This document shows, in pieces, positions 43,301 to 52,981 of a DNA stretch of 64,000 nucleotides (the first letter of the stretch is position 1; every line of letters starts with the position of its first letter). Below the pieces are notes generated by a model. The model was not told the DNA's origin. It made no database searches and saw only the letters and a program-made list of their open reading frames with translations. Origin of the DNA: CAWAPS01 sp963783945 (GTDB taxonomy: Bacteria > Actinomycetota > Acidimicrobiia > Acidimicrobiales > Palsa-688); assembly GCA_963783945.1 (NCBI GenBank), contig CAWAPS010000002.1:744001-808000 (forward strand), given 5' to 3'. The position numbers and the translations under genes were made by a program.

Positions 43301-46300
43301 TCACGCTGCCGTTGTCGACATCAGCCTGAGTCACCACGCGGGTCGTCGCCGATGTGCAGGTCTCCGAGGCGCCCGGCGCCAGACCCGGGGCGGGCGGCGT
43401 GGGGCAGGAGACGGTTCCGAGGGTCGGGTCGGCAACCGCCACCGATGACAGATCGACATTGCCGGTATTGGTCACCAAGTAGGTGTAGGCGACGGAGTCG
43501 CCCACCTTCACCGCCGCCTGGTCGGCGGCCGGAGAGACGGTCGCCGACTTGGCCAGGCTGACCTGGAGCACGGGCGCGACCGTGTTTATGGTCTCGGTCG
43601 CCTGCTTGCTCACCGGGCTGAGGTTGCCCTTGGTGTCGGTACCCGTGGCGGTCGCGGTATCCACCACGCTGCCGTTGTCCACGTCGTCCTGGGTCACCGT
43701 GTAGACCGAGGTGGCGGTGCAGGTGAGCGAGGCTCCGGGGTCCAGGCCGGGGGCGGGCGGCGTCGGGCAAGCCACCGGGCCTTGGGTCGGGTCGCTGACC
43801 GCGACCGAGGCCAGGGTGACATTGCCGGTGTTGGTCACCAGGTAGGTGTAGGCAATGGTGTCGCCCACCTGGGCCGCGTCCTGATCGGCCGGCGGGCTCA
43901 CCGTCCCGGTCTTGGTGATGGTCACCGCCGGTGCCGGGGGGATGGTGGGGATCGTGACCGTGGCGGGCGGATCGCTGGGCAGGCTGGTGTCGCCCTGTGT
44001 GTCGATTCCGGTGGCGGTCGCGGTATCCACCACGCTGCCGTTGTCCACGTCGTCCTGGGTCACGGTGTATACCGAGTTGGCGGTGCAGGTCTCCGACGCT
44101 CCCGGGGCCAGACCAGGGGCCGGTGGCGGCGGGCAGGTCACCGGGCCCTGGGTCGGGTCGTTGACCGCGACCGACGTGAGCGTGATGTTGCCGGTGTTGG
44201 TCACCAGATAGCTGTACGCGATGGTGTCACCGAGCTTGGCTGCGCCCTGATCCGCGCCCGGGGTCACGATGCCCGTCTTGGCGATGCTCACTTCCGGCGC
44301 CGCCGCCACCGTAGGGATCGTGACGGTCGAGGGGGCGCTCGTCGGGCCCACCACGTTGTGGGTATCGGTGCCGGTGGCGGTGGCCGAGTCGGTGACCGAT
44401 CCCAGGTCGACATCCGCCTGGGTGACGGTGTACGGACGGTTGGCGGTGCAGGTCTCCGACGCGCCGGGGGCCAGACCGGGGGCGGGCGGGGTCGGGCAGG
44501 TGACGGGGCCCTGAGTCGGATCGCTGACGGCCACCGACACCAGGGTCACGTTGCCGGTGTTGGTGATCACGTAGGTGTAGGCGACGGTGTCACCGAGGTT
44601 GGCGGCGTCCTGATCGGCCGGCGGGCTCACCTGGGCGTTCTTGTCGATGGCCACCGTCGGCGAGGCGGTCGCGCCGCCCACCGTCGCGGTTGAAGGGGCG
44701 CTGGGCGGGCTGGTGATGCCGTTGGGGTCGATCCCGGTGGCGGTCGCTGTGTCGACCACCTTGCGGCTGTCGACGTCGGCCTGCGTGACCATGTGGGGGG
44801 CGTTGGCGGTACACGTCTCGGAATCCCCAGGGGCCAGGCCGGGGGCCGGAGGGGTCGGGCAGGTCACCGTGCCGATGGTCGGGTCGGACACGGCAACGGA
44901 GGTCAGGTTGTCGTCGCCGGTGTTCGTCACCAGATACGAGTAGGCGATCGTCTCGCCAACAGTGAGCGGATTCGTGGCCCCGCCCGACGCGTTGGCTGTC
45001 TTGGCTACCGCCACGGCCGGTTTGGGGGCTTGGGTGGGCGTAGAGGTGGAAGACGGCGCAGACCTGACCGGCGACGTTCCCGCCGGGGGGAGCCCGCTGG
45101 CCGTGGCCGTGTTGTTCACCGCTCCGGCAGTGACGTCAGCGGCCGTGACCGTGTACGGATTGACCGCCGTGCAGGTCTCCGAATCACCGGGGGCCAGCGT
45201 CGGGTTGGGGCAGGTCACCGCACCTACCTTGGAGTCGGTGACGGTGATGTTGCTCATCGTCAGGGCGCCGGTGTTGGTGACAACAAAGGTGTAGGGGATG
45301 GTGTCGCCGGCGTCGGTGATCCCGTCCTGGTTGACATCGTTGGGGGTCCCGGCCTGCTTCAACAGAGCCAAGCTGACGGGCAGGGCTTTGTTGGTGATGG
45401 TGCAGTTGACGAAGTCGCCGACACCCAGGGTGACCGTCGCAGAGGCGCCGGCCGCCCCCGACGGGAGAGTGGCATCCACGGCACCGTTGCGGGTGCACGC
45501 CCACAACTGGCTGTAGTCGGACAACAGGCCTGAAGTAGCCGACTCCGCAAGGGTGTAGTCCTCGCCTCCTGCCCCGGTCAGGACGGTGAGCTGACCGGTG
45601 GTGGCGGTGCCGGTGGTTCCCGTGTTGGCTGACCCGAGGACCGACCCGGTGGACGAGGAGACGCTCACGCCGAAAGCATCGGTCGGGTTGATCCGGCTGG
45701 TGACGCTCTTGGTCAGCTGGACGGTGGAGACCAGCACCCCGAAGGCCACGGCCTGCTTGCCCGCCCCGACCATGGTTTGGGCGAACGTCGAAGGGTGCTC
45801 GGCGGCCAGGATCGCCGTGCCGGTCTTCGTCGAGCTGACCGTGGAAGAGCACTTCGCCGTCGTGGGCGGGGTCGCGAACGTCACTATGGACGTGGTCCCG
45901 TTGAAGCAGGCGTTGCCGAGGGAGGAAATCAGGCTCAGAGGCTGGTCGGACGTCCAGGTGATCGACTCGCCGGTGTCGGTCGCTTCGGCGTCGGCGCCCA
46001 CAAAGGAGTATCCGGTTACCGGGTTGCCTTTGGCGTCCACCACACTGATGGCGCTGAGCGCCGCTGTGGTCGTCGTACCACTCCCGGTCTGGTAGAGCGC
46101 CGGTTTCCCGGCCACGCCGGTATACGCCTTGTTACCCAGGTAGGCCCCGCTGAAAGTCGGAAACGCGTTGGGTGCCACCGCCCCGCCCGTCACTTTCAGG
46201 GTGAAGCTGATCGAATACCCGCCGGGCAGCCCGACGGTCATGCTCTGGCCCGCCGCACTGCCGGCGGACGCGGCGTTGTAGCCCGAAAGATCGAACCAGC

Positions 46301-46553
46301 ACAGGGTGCGGGCGAAAGTGCCCGTACCGGCGGTGGCGAAGCTGCAGGTAGCAGCGGTGGGAGCGGCCGTGGCCGGGATCGGGGCGGCCGTGACCACAAG
46401 CAGCGTGCCGACCACGCCCAGAACCAGGGCGGCAACGGCGGTCGCCGCTACGAACACCCGGCTCGTGGGCCTACGAGCCCCAGGGTTGAATCCTGCCGTC
46501 TTGATATCTTTCCGCCGTATCCGCCGCGCAGAGGCGAGAACCTTCTGGACCAC
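40391..46553 (-). CDS. Giant DUF11-repeat cell-surface protein (frame broken three times)
   Basis: A single gene of ~2,050 codons. GTG 46553 has GAGGAG upstream; the N-terminal anchor/signal helix is at about 33-60, then a ~330-residue domain, then 13 DUF11 repeats of ~120 residues (typical core VGDTIAYTYLVTNTGN, then PGLAPGxSETCTA and VTQADVDxGSVxDTATATGTD), a Thr-rich stretch, a C-terminal helix and RRRR tail. The frame is continuous from 46553 to about 42140, then shifts near 42140, 41585 and 40855, in G/C-rich runs. Secreted stalk-like adhesin or S-layer-type protein, probably sortase-anchored by the next gene (candidate LAPNG). Confidence 0.86.
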
Positions 46554-46841
46554 GCCGACTCCTCACTCGGTAGCGGTCGAATGCCCCTGCCAGGGCGCAT
46601 CCACCTGGATCATAGGCACGAGTGCCACGGGATAGCACGACACGCTACGAATGCGTTCCAGGTCGGGACCCGCTTTTTGGTCCATTCTTGGATAGGGCAT
46701 GCGACACGGCGAGTTCCCCTTTTACCAATCCCCGGCCCACGCCGGGCGACCATTGGAGCGTCGCACCCACCGGTGGGAACTCGGTAGAAGTGCGGTAGAA
46801 GAGGCTTCCCGAGCAGGACTTCGTTAGCGGTCGACGGCGCC

Positions 46842-47648
46842 ATGGCCGTGGCGGACCTTTGTTACTTTTGCCGGGTGCAGCCGCATCCGCGTATCTCGGT
46901 CAACAGCATCTGCTCGCTGTATCAGCCGCTGCCGGCCGACGTCAGACTCTGGGCTGACCTCGGCGTTGGCCATGTCGGCCTCACCTCCACCAAACTCGAA
47001 GCGGAAGGCTGGGAGCCGGCCCTGGCGATGGTCAGACAAGCTGGGCTGCGTGTCTCCAATGTGGCCTCCGAGAACGTCGCCGTCGCCGCCGACTGCCTTC
47101 ATTTCGCCGCATCGGTCGGGGCGCCAACGGTCTACCTGTGCACCGGTCCCGCAGCTGCGCCGAGTTGGGACGGGGCAGTCGAATCGTTCTGCGGTTCGAT
47201 GAGCCCTCTCGTGGCGCTGGCCGGCCGGCTGGGCGTCCGCCTCGCCGTTGAGTCAACCCTCCCTCTACGTGCCCACAGGAGCTTCGTGTTCTCCTTGCGC
47301 GACGCTTTTGATGTCGCTCACGCCGCTGGCATCGGTGTGGTGGCCGACATCAATTCGTGTTGGTACGAGCGGCGAGTGGACGAGTTGATCCGCGAGAACG
47401 TCGAATCTCTCGCCCTCATCCAGATCTCTGACTATGTGCTCGGAACGTTCGACTCGCCGAATCGGGCGGTGCCCGGCGACGGCGATATCCCGCTGGCCCG
47501 GCTCCTGTCGACGTTGCTGGACGCGGGCTATGAGGGCCCGTTCGACCTCGAGGTCCTGGGTCCACGGATCGAAGAGGAGGGTTACTCGTCGGCCATCCGG
47601 CGAAGCATCGACGGGACGGCGGCGATACTGGACCGGATTGGTGCGTGA
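46842..47648 (+). CDS. Sugar phosphate isomerase/epimerase (TIM-barrel, AP_endonuc_2)
   Basis: Up to 268 residues of the xylose-isomerase-like TIM barrel. Metal-ligand and active-site segments are AVESTLP, VADINSCW, and QISDYVLGT, with a C-terminal FDLEVLGPRIEEEG. Family members isomerise or epimerise sugars or inositols, or act as ring-processing enzymes in aromatic pathways. Start ATG 46842 or GTG 46875 (residue 12), both without a strong Shine-Dalgarno. It opens a block of catabolic genes and may cooperate with the Gfo/Idh oxidoreductase downstream. Substrate unknown. Confidence 0.8.
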   Translation: MAVADLCYFCRVQPHPRISVNSICSLYQPLPADVRLWADLGVGHVGLTSTKLEAEGWEPALAMVRQAGLRVSNVASENVAVAADCLHFAASVGAPTVYLCTGPAAAPSWDGAVESFCGSMSPLVALAGRLGVRLAVESTLPLRAHRSFVFSLRDAFDVAHAAGIGVVADINSCWYERRVDELIRENVESLALIQISDYVLGTFDSPNRAVPGDGDIPLARLLSTLLDAGYEGPFDLEVLGPRIEEEGYSSAIRRSIDGTAAILDRIGA

Positions 47649-48002
47649 ATGCTCGGCGCGATAACTACTCAGAAGCATCGGTAAGTGGGCGTTGAGCGAT
47701 CGATTGCCGGCTCCGGCGGGCCTCCTCCGCGACCCGTACTCGGCGGCTTCCCAGCAGACCATTTCTAAGGAGTAAATAGAGCCCGCCGGCGCGAAGCCGC
47801 AGCTCAGACTGGTAGCCGTGGGCCTCGGTACGCCCTGCCTGACTGCCTGATGCCAGAAGGGGCTGCTCTGAGGCAGCCATTTTCCTCCATCAAGGCCGAC
47901 ACCCGATCATCGAAACTCCTAGCTCATCTGAACTCTCCTGGCGTATTCGCATTGGCAAACAAGGGCCCGCCCGGACCGACGGGTACCTTGCCCCGCCCGG
48001 CT
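47649..48002. other. Intergenic stretch without a recognisable gene
   Basis: About 350 bp with only short unconvincing frames. It separates the isomerase from the palindromic element and the Gfo/Idh gene. Confidence 0.4.
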
Positions 48003-48123
48003 TGACCACTTCGCGTCGAGACCCTGCAGTCTGGGCGCCGGTCGCGACGCGTTCGGGTCAAATAGCAGCCACGTCGCGTCGAGACCCCACTCTCACGGCG
48101 CCGGTCGCGACGCGAAGTGGTCA
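48003..48123. repeat. 120-bp element with two hairpin units and terminal inverted repeats
   Basis: Perfect 16-bp terminal inverted repeats, TGACCACTTCGCGTCG at 48003 and its complement ending at 48123. Between them two 39-bp units (48013-48051 and 48076-48114) are nearly identical apart from a 9-bp centre, and each can fold as an 11-bp hairpin (GCGTCGxGACC with GGTCGCGACGC). No coding potential. Function unknown: a small non-autonomous element, an origin-like or regulatory structure. Confidence 0.7.
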
Positions 48124-48241
48124 TCACCCGCCCGCCGCTGGTCCACGCGGTCGCTCCCCTGCTCTGGGTGGCCTAACAACCCAGACCGATCGGCGACCAA
48201 CAACGAGCCGTAACGTAGCTATAGCTACAACTAGATGACGG

Positions 48242-49246
48242 TCAGGCCTGCCGGCCCGGGGTTAGTTGGTCCATCACCCGGGCGCAGGCCAGTCCATCGG
48301 CGAACGTCGCCAGGCGGGGATCCGGTACACCTTGGCGCACCGCGTCGCGGACCAGCGTCGCCCATGGAGCTATCGCGGTGTCATCGTGGGCTGTGGGATT
48401 ACCCCACGCCGGTCTGTGAAGCACGTCCGAGGTCCCCTCGGCGGTGTGCAACAGGAGCCTCCCGCCGATCTCGTGCACGTTCTCGCTCAGCATTTCGAGC
48501 ACACCATCGCTTCCGACGACCGTCACCCGCACGGGTACATCGACCGGTGCGGTCGCAGTGGCGTCGAACAGCACTGACGCCCCTCGGTCGGTTTGCAGCC
48601 TGACTATGAACCCGTCCTCACCGGTGCATTCGTGCCTGCTGCCGTCGGCGCCGGGTCTCTGTTTGATCGTGGTCCGCACCTCGCCCGCGGCGTGGGTGAC
48701 CTCACCGAACGTCCACCGGATGAAATCGATGTTGTGCGAGCCGTGGACGCGCAACCATCCGCCTCCGAGCGAGGCATCAAAGGACCACCCGTACTGCCGC
48801 TCCGGGCCCCAGATACCGGCGAACGAGTTCCATTGCACGTGTTCGACGGCGCCCACGCCGCCCTCCAGCACCAGATCCCGCAGCCGCGTCCGAATCGGGT
48901 GGACCCGGAACTCATAGGTGACGAGGTTGAGTACCCCCGCTTCCGCCGCCAGCCCGCACATCTCCTCGGCCTCAGTGGCGTTCCGTCCGAGCGGCTTCTG
49001 GCAGACAACGGCGTGACCTTCGTCGATCGCTTGACGGACGTGCTGGAGGTGCATGAACGGGGGTGAGTCAACCGAGATCACGTCCACGTCACTGCGCCGG
49101 CAGAGCTCCCTGACGGCCTGCTCGTCGCGCGGCGTCACCACATCGACGACCTCGCACCCGGGGATTTTCTCGAAGGTGGGAGCCATGACACGCGCGCCAA
49201 AACCCAGACCGATGACCCCCACCCGGACCCTTTGATCGTCGCTCAT
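48242..49246 (-). CDS. Gfo/Idh/MocA-family oxidoreductase
   Basis: 334 residues. N-terminal NAD(P)-binding Rossmann motif VRVGVIGLGFGARVMAP (about 7-23), the conserved active-site CQKPLGRNATEAEEM (EKP-type motif), and a C-terminal dimerisation/substrate domain. Such enzymes oxidise sugars, inositols or cyclic alcohols. The ATG overlaps the stop of a truncated copy of its own N-terminus, located directly upstream and coupled to a VOC gene. It is the last gene of that minus-strand unit. Confidence 0.88.
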   Translation of the reverse strand: MSDDQRVRVGVIGLGFGARVMAPTFEKIPGCEVVDVVTPRDEQAVRELCRRSDVDVISVDSPPFMHLQHVRQAIDEGHAVVCQKPLGRNATEAEEMCGLAAEAGVLNLVTYEFRVHPIRTRLRDLVLEGGVGAVEHVQWNSFAGIWGPERQYGWSFDASLGGGWLRVHGSHNIDFIRWTFGEVTHAAGEVRTTIKQRPGADGSRHECTGEDGFIVRLQTDRGASVLFDATATAPVDVPVRVTVVGSDGVLEMLSENVHEIGGRLLLHTAEGTSDVLHRPAWGNPTAHDDTAIAPWATLVRDAVRQGVPDPRLATFADGLACARVMDQLTPGRQA

Positions 49247-49356
49247 GGCTGGAAGAAAACCATCGCCCCGTCAGTCGCCTCGAACACCGCGGCCACGACT
49301 CGGGAACCGAAGCCCCGCCCGATTACTCCAATCCTCAGCTTCTCTCCACTGGTCAT
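49243..49356 (-). pseudogene. Truncated Gfo/Idh N-terminal fragment, coupled on both sides
   Basis: 37-codon reading frame with a clear Rossmann start: KLRIGVIGRGFGSRVVAAVFE, then a divergent short tail and a stop. It resembles the first ~30 residues of the following full-length gene (VRVGVIGLGFGARVMAPTFE). Its ATG overlaps the VOC stop, and its stop overlaps the ATG of the full gene, so all three are coupled. Likely a tandem duplicate from which nearly the whole coding region was deleted, keeping the ends in phase. Not expected to encode a functional enzyme. Confidence 0.65.
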
Positions 49357-49811
49357 GGAGCGCCGGTATGTCGCTGCATCAGCTCGATCCGGGTGCCGTC
49401 AGGATCGGAGAGGAATACCAGCGAGATCGGGGCCGGCTTTTTGTCGATCCGGATCCGGGCGTCGGGGATGGACGCTCCGCCCAGGGCGAGGAGATTGGCT
49501 TCCGTAGTTGCGATGTCGTCGACTTCGAAGGACAGGTGGGTGATCCCACGCTGGTTGCGGGTCTGTGACGGCTCACCATATACCTCCGGCGCCTCCCAAC
49601 CCATGAGCTCGAGGCGGAATCCATCCTTGGTCAGGAACTGCGAGACCATCCGTACGGGGGGCGACACCTCCGACACCCCCGCCACCTCGTCGCCGCTCTC
49701 GAAGCACGGTCCCGCTTCGAACCCCAGCCCTTCGCTATAGAAGCGCTGCGAGGTCTGTAGATCGGAAACGGCGAGGGCCACGTGCGACACGCGAACCGAT
49801 GAGAGGGTCAT
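49353..49811 (-). CDS. VOC-family (glyoxalase/dioxygenase fold) protein
   Basis: 152 residues: two beta-alpha-beta-beta-beta modules with HVALAVSDLQTSQRFYSEGLGF at the start and LSFEVDDIATTEANLLALGG in the second half, ending LSDPDGTRIELMQ. Metal ligands are probably His of HVAL, the Glu of LELMG, His of THLSF and Glu of IELMQ. Such proteins isomerise, cleave or oxygenate small substrates. ATG 49811 has AGGAG six bases upstream. It is the first gene of the VOC-fragment-Gfo/Idh unit. Confidence 0.85.
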   Translation of the reverse strand: MTLSSVRVSHVALAVSDLQTSQRFYSEGLGFEAGPCFESGDEVAGVSEVSPPVRMVSQFLTKDGFRLELMGWEAPEVYGEPSQTRNQRGITHLSFEVDDIATTEANLLALGGASIPDARIRIDKKPAPISLVFLSDPDGTRIELMQRHTGAP

Positions 49812-49982
49812 TGAGTCTCCTAATTGTCCAGCGCTCAGATCGACACAACGGACGGGATCCGCCCTGAGCCCGGGCAGACCACGAGAGCGGCTATTCCGCG
49901 ACCGACGATTCAACCACACCTGCGCCCAGCCGCGAAATGCGAAAGGCCGTAACCCCACTCTAAAGGAACGGACGACCGCCCA

Positions 49983-50864
49983 TCACGGGCCGAAGCGCTC
50001 CACCGCGAGGACACGGAATGCTTTCGCCGCCGGAGTGGGTTCCTCTCGGGCCCGGGTAACGAGGAGGAAGTAATTCGGAGGGTGGTCTTCGAGTTGCAGC
50101 ACGAACCCTCCTCGCCCGAGGACCGCGGCGGCGCTCGACGCAAAGGTCACGGTGCAGCCCACGCCCACCCGAACCAGTTCGAGCAACATTTCGTTCGTGG
50201 CCGCCTCCGCCACCACCTCCGGCTCTACTCCGTTCCGCCGGAACAGCTCGTCGAAGACCGGCCTCATGGTCGAGTTGGCCAGCGGGGCGACCATCCGTTC
50301 GCCGTCTAGATCCCCCACGCGGATCGAGGTTTGGGCGGCCAACCGGTGACCTGTCGGCACCACAATTACGCTGGGGTCAGCGGCCACGGGAACCGCGTCC
50401 AGATCGTCGGACACGGCCGCCGCCCACGTGAACCCCACTTCGCACGCACCACTTCTCAGCGCTTCCGCCACCGCATCGGTGCCCTCTGATGGGAGCACCC
50501 GGACCACCACCCTCGGGTAGCGCCGAGCGAAAGCACCGATCAGGTCGGCCAGGGCCACAGAAAAGCCAAGGGCGGCCGCGACGGTCACCTGGCCTGCCAC
50601 CAGTCCACGGATGGCGTCCACGCTTCTCCGTGCCACTTCCGCCTGGTGCAAGGTGCGTCGAGCCGCCGCCACGAAGACCTCGCCGGCGTCGGTGAGCGCC
50701 ATCCCCCGAGGGAGACGGTGGAACAGGTTGACGCCCAGCTCGTTCTCCAGGGCGAGCAAGGTGTGAGACACCGCGGAACTGGACTGATGCAACGACCCCG
50801 CAGCGCGCGTGACACTTCCCTGCTCGGCCACGGCGACCACGACTCGCAACGCCCGGAGATCCAC
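49983..50864 (-). CDS. LysR-family transcriptional regulator
   Basis: 293 residues. N-terminal winged helix-turn-helix LRALRVVVAVAEQGSVTRAAGSLHQSSSAVSHTLLALENELGVNLFHR (4-51) and a periplasmic-binding-like effector domain starting about residue 90. Start GTG 50864. It is divergent from the Rieske oxygenase gene, 213 bp apart, so it is the probable activator of that oxygenase operon and its own repressor. No clear T-N11-A palindrome stood out by eye. Confidence 0.9.
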   Translation of the reverse strand: MDLRALRVVVAVAEQGSVTRAAGSLHQSSSAVSHTLLALENELGVNLFHRLPRGMALTDAGEVFVAAARRTLHQAEVARRSVDAIRGLVAGQVTVAAALGFSVALADLIGAFARRYPRVVVRVLPSEGTDAVAEALRSGACEVGFTWAAAVSDDLDAVPVAADPSVIVVPTGHRLAAQTSIRVGDLDGERMVAPLANSTMRPVFDELFRRNGVEPEVVAEAATNEMLLELVRVGVGCTVTFASSAAAVLGRGGFVLQLEDHPPNYFLLVTRAREEPTPAAKAFRVLAVERFGP

Positions 50865-51077
50865 GGCGCCCGGAGGCTAACCCACCGCCGCTCGTCGTCG
50901 CTCGGCCACCCCCAGCGCCTGCGGGCGGCACCCTCCTAGCCTCCTGTAGCGGCCGGGTTCGCTCGCCGTGCCTTCGATCCACTTTTCCCGGAAGGGGGGT
51001 TCAGGTATTCGCGCTGGTCAAAGCCGGCCGTCCGTGGTTTGCTCGTACATTGGGGCAACGTCCGACAAAGGATCACC

Positions 51078-52349
51078 ATGGTTACTGCGATTGAGAACGA
51101 AAAGATGACTCGCGTCGAGGGCGACGCCCCGATGGGCCGGCTCATGCGCGACAACTACTGGCTCCCCTTCGCCCTCTCCTCCCACCTGGTTCACGGCGAG
51201 GCGCCGACCCCGGTGCGCCTCCTGGGCGAGAACTACATCGCTTTTCGTGCCGAGGACGGCCGGATCGGGTTCTTCGACGAGCTGTGCCCCCACCGCCGGG
51301 CCTCGCTCGCCCTCGGGCGCATCGAAGGGAACGGCGTACGCTGCATCTACCACGGCTGGAAGATCGACGTATCCGGCTGCGTGGCCGAGGCCCCCACGCA
51401 GGTGACCAGGCCGGCCCAGTTCGCGGCGAACGTCCCCGTCGCCCACTTCGGCGTTCACGAAGCGGGTGGGCTGGCTTGGGTGTGGCTGGGCGCGACACCG
51501 GCGCCCCCCTTCCCCGAGCTGCCGTTCACCCCGGACAAGGCCCCCCATCTGTGGATGACCGCGTCCCGGGTTCCCTGCAACTGGCTGCAAGGAGTGGAGG
51601 GCACGATCGACTCGGCCCACGTCGGATTCCTCCACCAGACGTGGCATCGCGAGAGCGCCAAGCTGGCGGACCACGCCAACCTGGCCATCGCCCTCGAATT
51701 GCTCCCGAGCTACGAGACCCAGTCCACGGCCTACGGCATGCGGGCGGCCGCTCTTCGGCGAAGCAGTGACGGCCAGACCTACGTGCGCATCACCGAGCAT
51801 CTGATGCCGCTCGTGACGGTCGTTCCGGTGGGCCGGTCTCATCCTCGCGACGGCGCCGTCTTCGCCGTCTCACCCGTCGACGACACCCACCACATCGTCT
51901 ACTTCGGCACGTACTCGGACTCCCCGCAGACGCCGCCCGAGGAATTGGTCGGCTTCGTCGCTCCCGGTTACACCCCGGACCCTTACGACTTCGCCGGGCT
52001 GCGGGGCGACGGCTCTATCCGGTGGGGTCAGGACCGCGAGCTCATGAACACGGGTCACTTCACCGGATTTGGATCAAACCTGCTCGAGGAAGACGCCGCT
52101 GTCCAGGCCAGCATGGGACCCATCCTGGACCGAACCAAGGAGAACCTTTCGTCGGGGGATGTCGCCGTGGCCCACGCCCGCCGCCTGCTTCTCGAGGCCC
52201 TGCGAGCCGTCGAAGCAGGAGAGCTCCCACCCGGGAGCGCGCGGGCGCCGGTGCCCGTCCGGCTGCCCAACGCGCTCGAGGCGGTTCTCGAAGACGACCG
52301 CCGTTGGGAGGACGTGGCGCTCGACCAGGTCGCGGGGATGAACGGTTAG
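51078..52349 (+). CDS. Rieske non-heme iron oxygenase, alpha subunit
   Basis: 423 residues. Rieske [2Fe-2S] ligands Cys70, His72, Cys89, His92 (CPHRRASL and CIYHGWK). Catalytic mononuclear iron site GTIDSAHVGFLH with His181 and His186; the third Asp lies further downstream. It oxygenates or demethylates aromatic or aliphatic substrates using electrons from a reductase that is not encoded here. ATG 51078 has AAGGA upstream. It is divergent from LysR. Gene organisation suggests it is the first committed step of the local catabolic island. Confidence 0.9.
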   Translation: MVTAIENEKMTRVEGDAPMGRLMRDNYWLPFALSSHLVHGEAPTPVRLLGENYIAFRAEDGRIGFFDELCPHRRASLALGRIEGNGVRCIYHGWKIDVSGCVAEAPTQVTRPAQFAANVPVAHFGVHEAGGLAWVWLGATPAPPFPELPFTPDKAPHLWMTASRVPCNWLQGVEGTIDSAHVGFLHQTWHRESAKLADHANLAIALELLPSYETQSTAYGMRAAALRRSSDGQTYVRITEHLMPLVTVVPVGRSHPRDGAVFAVSPVDDTHHIVYFGTYSDSPQTPPEELVGFVAPGYTPDPYDFAGLRGDGSIRWGQDRELMNTGHFTGFGSNLLEEDAAVQASMGPILDRTKENLSSGDVAVAHARRLLLEALRAVEAGELPPGSARAPVPVRLPNALEAVLEDDRRWEDVALDQVAGMNG

Positions 52350-52386
52350 CTATCAGAGCTATCGAAATACGTTGAGCTCACTTGGT

Positions 52387-52776
52387 TCAGGGCTGCTCGA
52401 CCACCATGAGCGTGTGGCCCGTGGGGTCCCTGAACCAGAACATCGGAGGCACCGGGTCACCCATGCGCAACACCTCCGCATCGACGTCGACTCCGAGTGC
52501 CTTCATCTCGGCGTGGGAGCCGTCGATGTCGTCGGTCGTAAGCGTGATCCCGGTTTGGGCCGGCGTGACCTCTTGGCCTTCCGGCGGCGGGGCCAGGGCG
52601 ATCCCCGTCGTCCCCTGGGGCGGGTAAACCTCGACCCAGCGATAGTTCCCGCCAAATGGCGTGTCCGTTCGCTTCTCGAAACCCAGCTTCTCGTAGAACT
52701 CGATCGCCGCGTCCTGATCGGGTGTGGGAACACACACCAGGCTCAGCTGGCGAATTCCGGTGGTTGTGGTTGCCAT
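52387..52776 (-). CDS. VOC/glyoxalase-family protein
   Basis: 129 residues, two-module VOC fold with LSLVCVPTPDQDAAIEFYEKLGFE at the N-terminus and WFRDPTGHTLMVVEQP at the end. ATG 52776 is favoured over ATG 52782 because AAGGAGG lies at correct distance. Probably a metal-dependent small-molecule enzyme or binding protein. It is divergent from the cupin gene at 52982 and convergent with the Rieske gene. Confidence 0.83.
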   Translation of the reverse strand: MATTTTGIRQLSLVCVPTPDQDAAIEFYEKLGFEKRTDTPFGGNYRWVEVYPPQGTTGIALAPPPEGQEVTPAQTGITLTTDDIDGSHAEMKALGVDVDAEVLRMGDPVPPMFWFRDPTGHTLMVVEQP

Positions 52777-52910
52777 CTCCATCCTCCTTGCGGTCGGGGC
52801 CTCTGCCGTTCCTAAGACCCGGGGGGAGAGGCAAACTCATCGGCGTCGGGCTCGTCCTGTGCGACCCGAGTCGCGTCTGAGGGTGCAAGAGGCTCCCTGG
52901 CGGCGCGGCT

Positions 52911-52945
52911 TCTATATTGGACGGCGGGTCGTGACGCGTCACGGT
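52911..52945 (+). promoter_or_regulatory. Perfect 14-bp palindrome behind a TATATT hexamer
   Basis: CGTGACGCGTCACG at 52930-52943 is a perfect palindrome; TATATT at 52913-52918 is a plausible -10 hexamer. Together they sit about 40-70 bp before the cupin start, where a dimeric repressor would block the promoter. The -35 is not obvious. Confidence 0.4.
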
Positions 52946-52981
52946 TGGCTGACCGCCAAAACGCACACAAGGGAGAAGTCG

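Noticed and set aside
42042..43448. Long plus-strand open frames antisense to the DUF11 repeats
   Set aside because: They repeat with the same period as the DUF11 repeats and have no recognisable domain; they are the antisense shadow of a repetitive GC-rich gene.
47665..47880. 71-codon minus-strand ORF upstream of the palindromic element
   Set aside because: No similarity, no clear ribosome site, and composition alone explains an open frame of this size.
48003..48123. A short CRISPR array
   Set aside because: Only two units, each self-complementary, with a 9-bp variable centre inside the unit and no cas gene; this is a hairpin element, not repeats with spacers.
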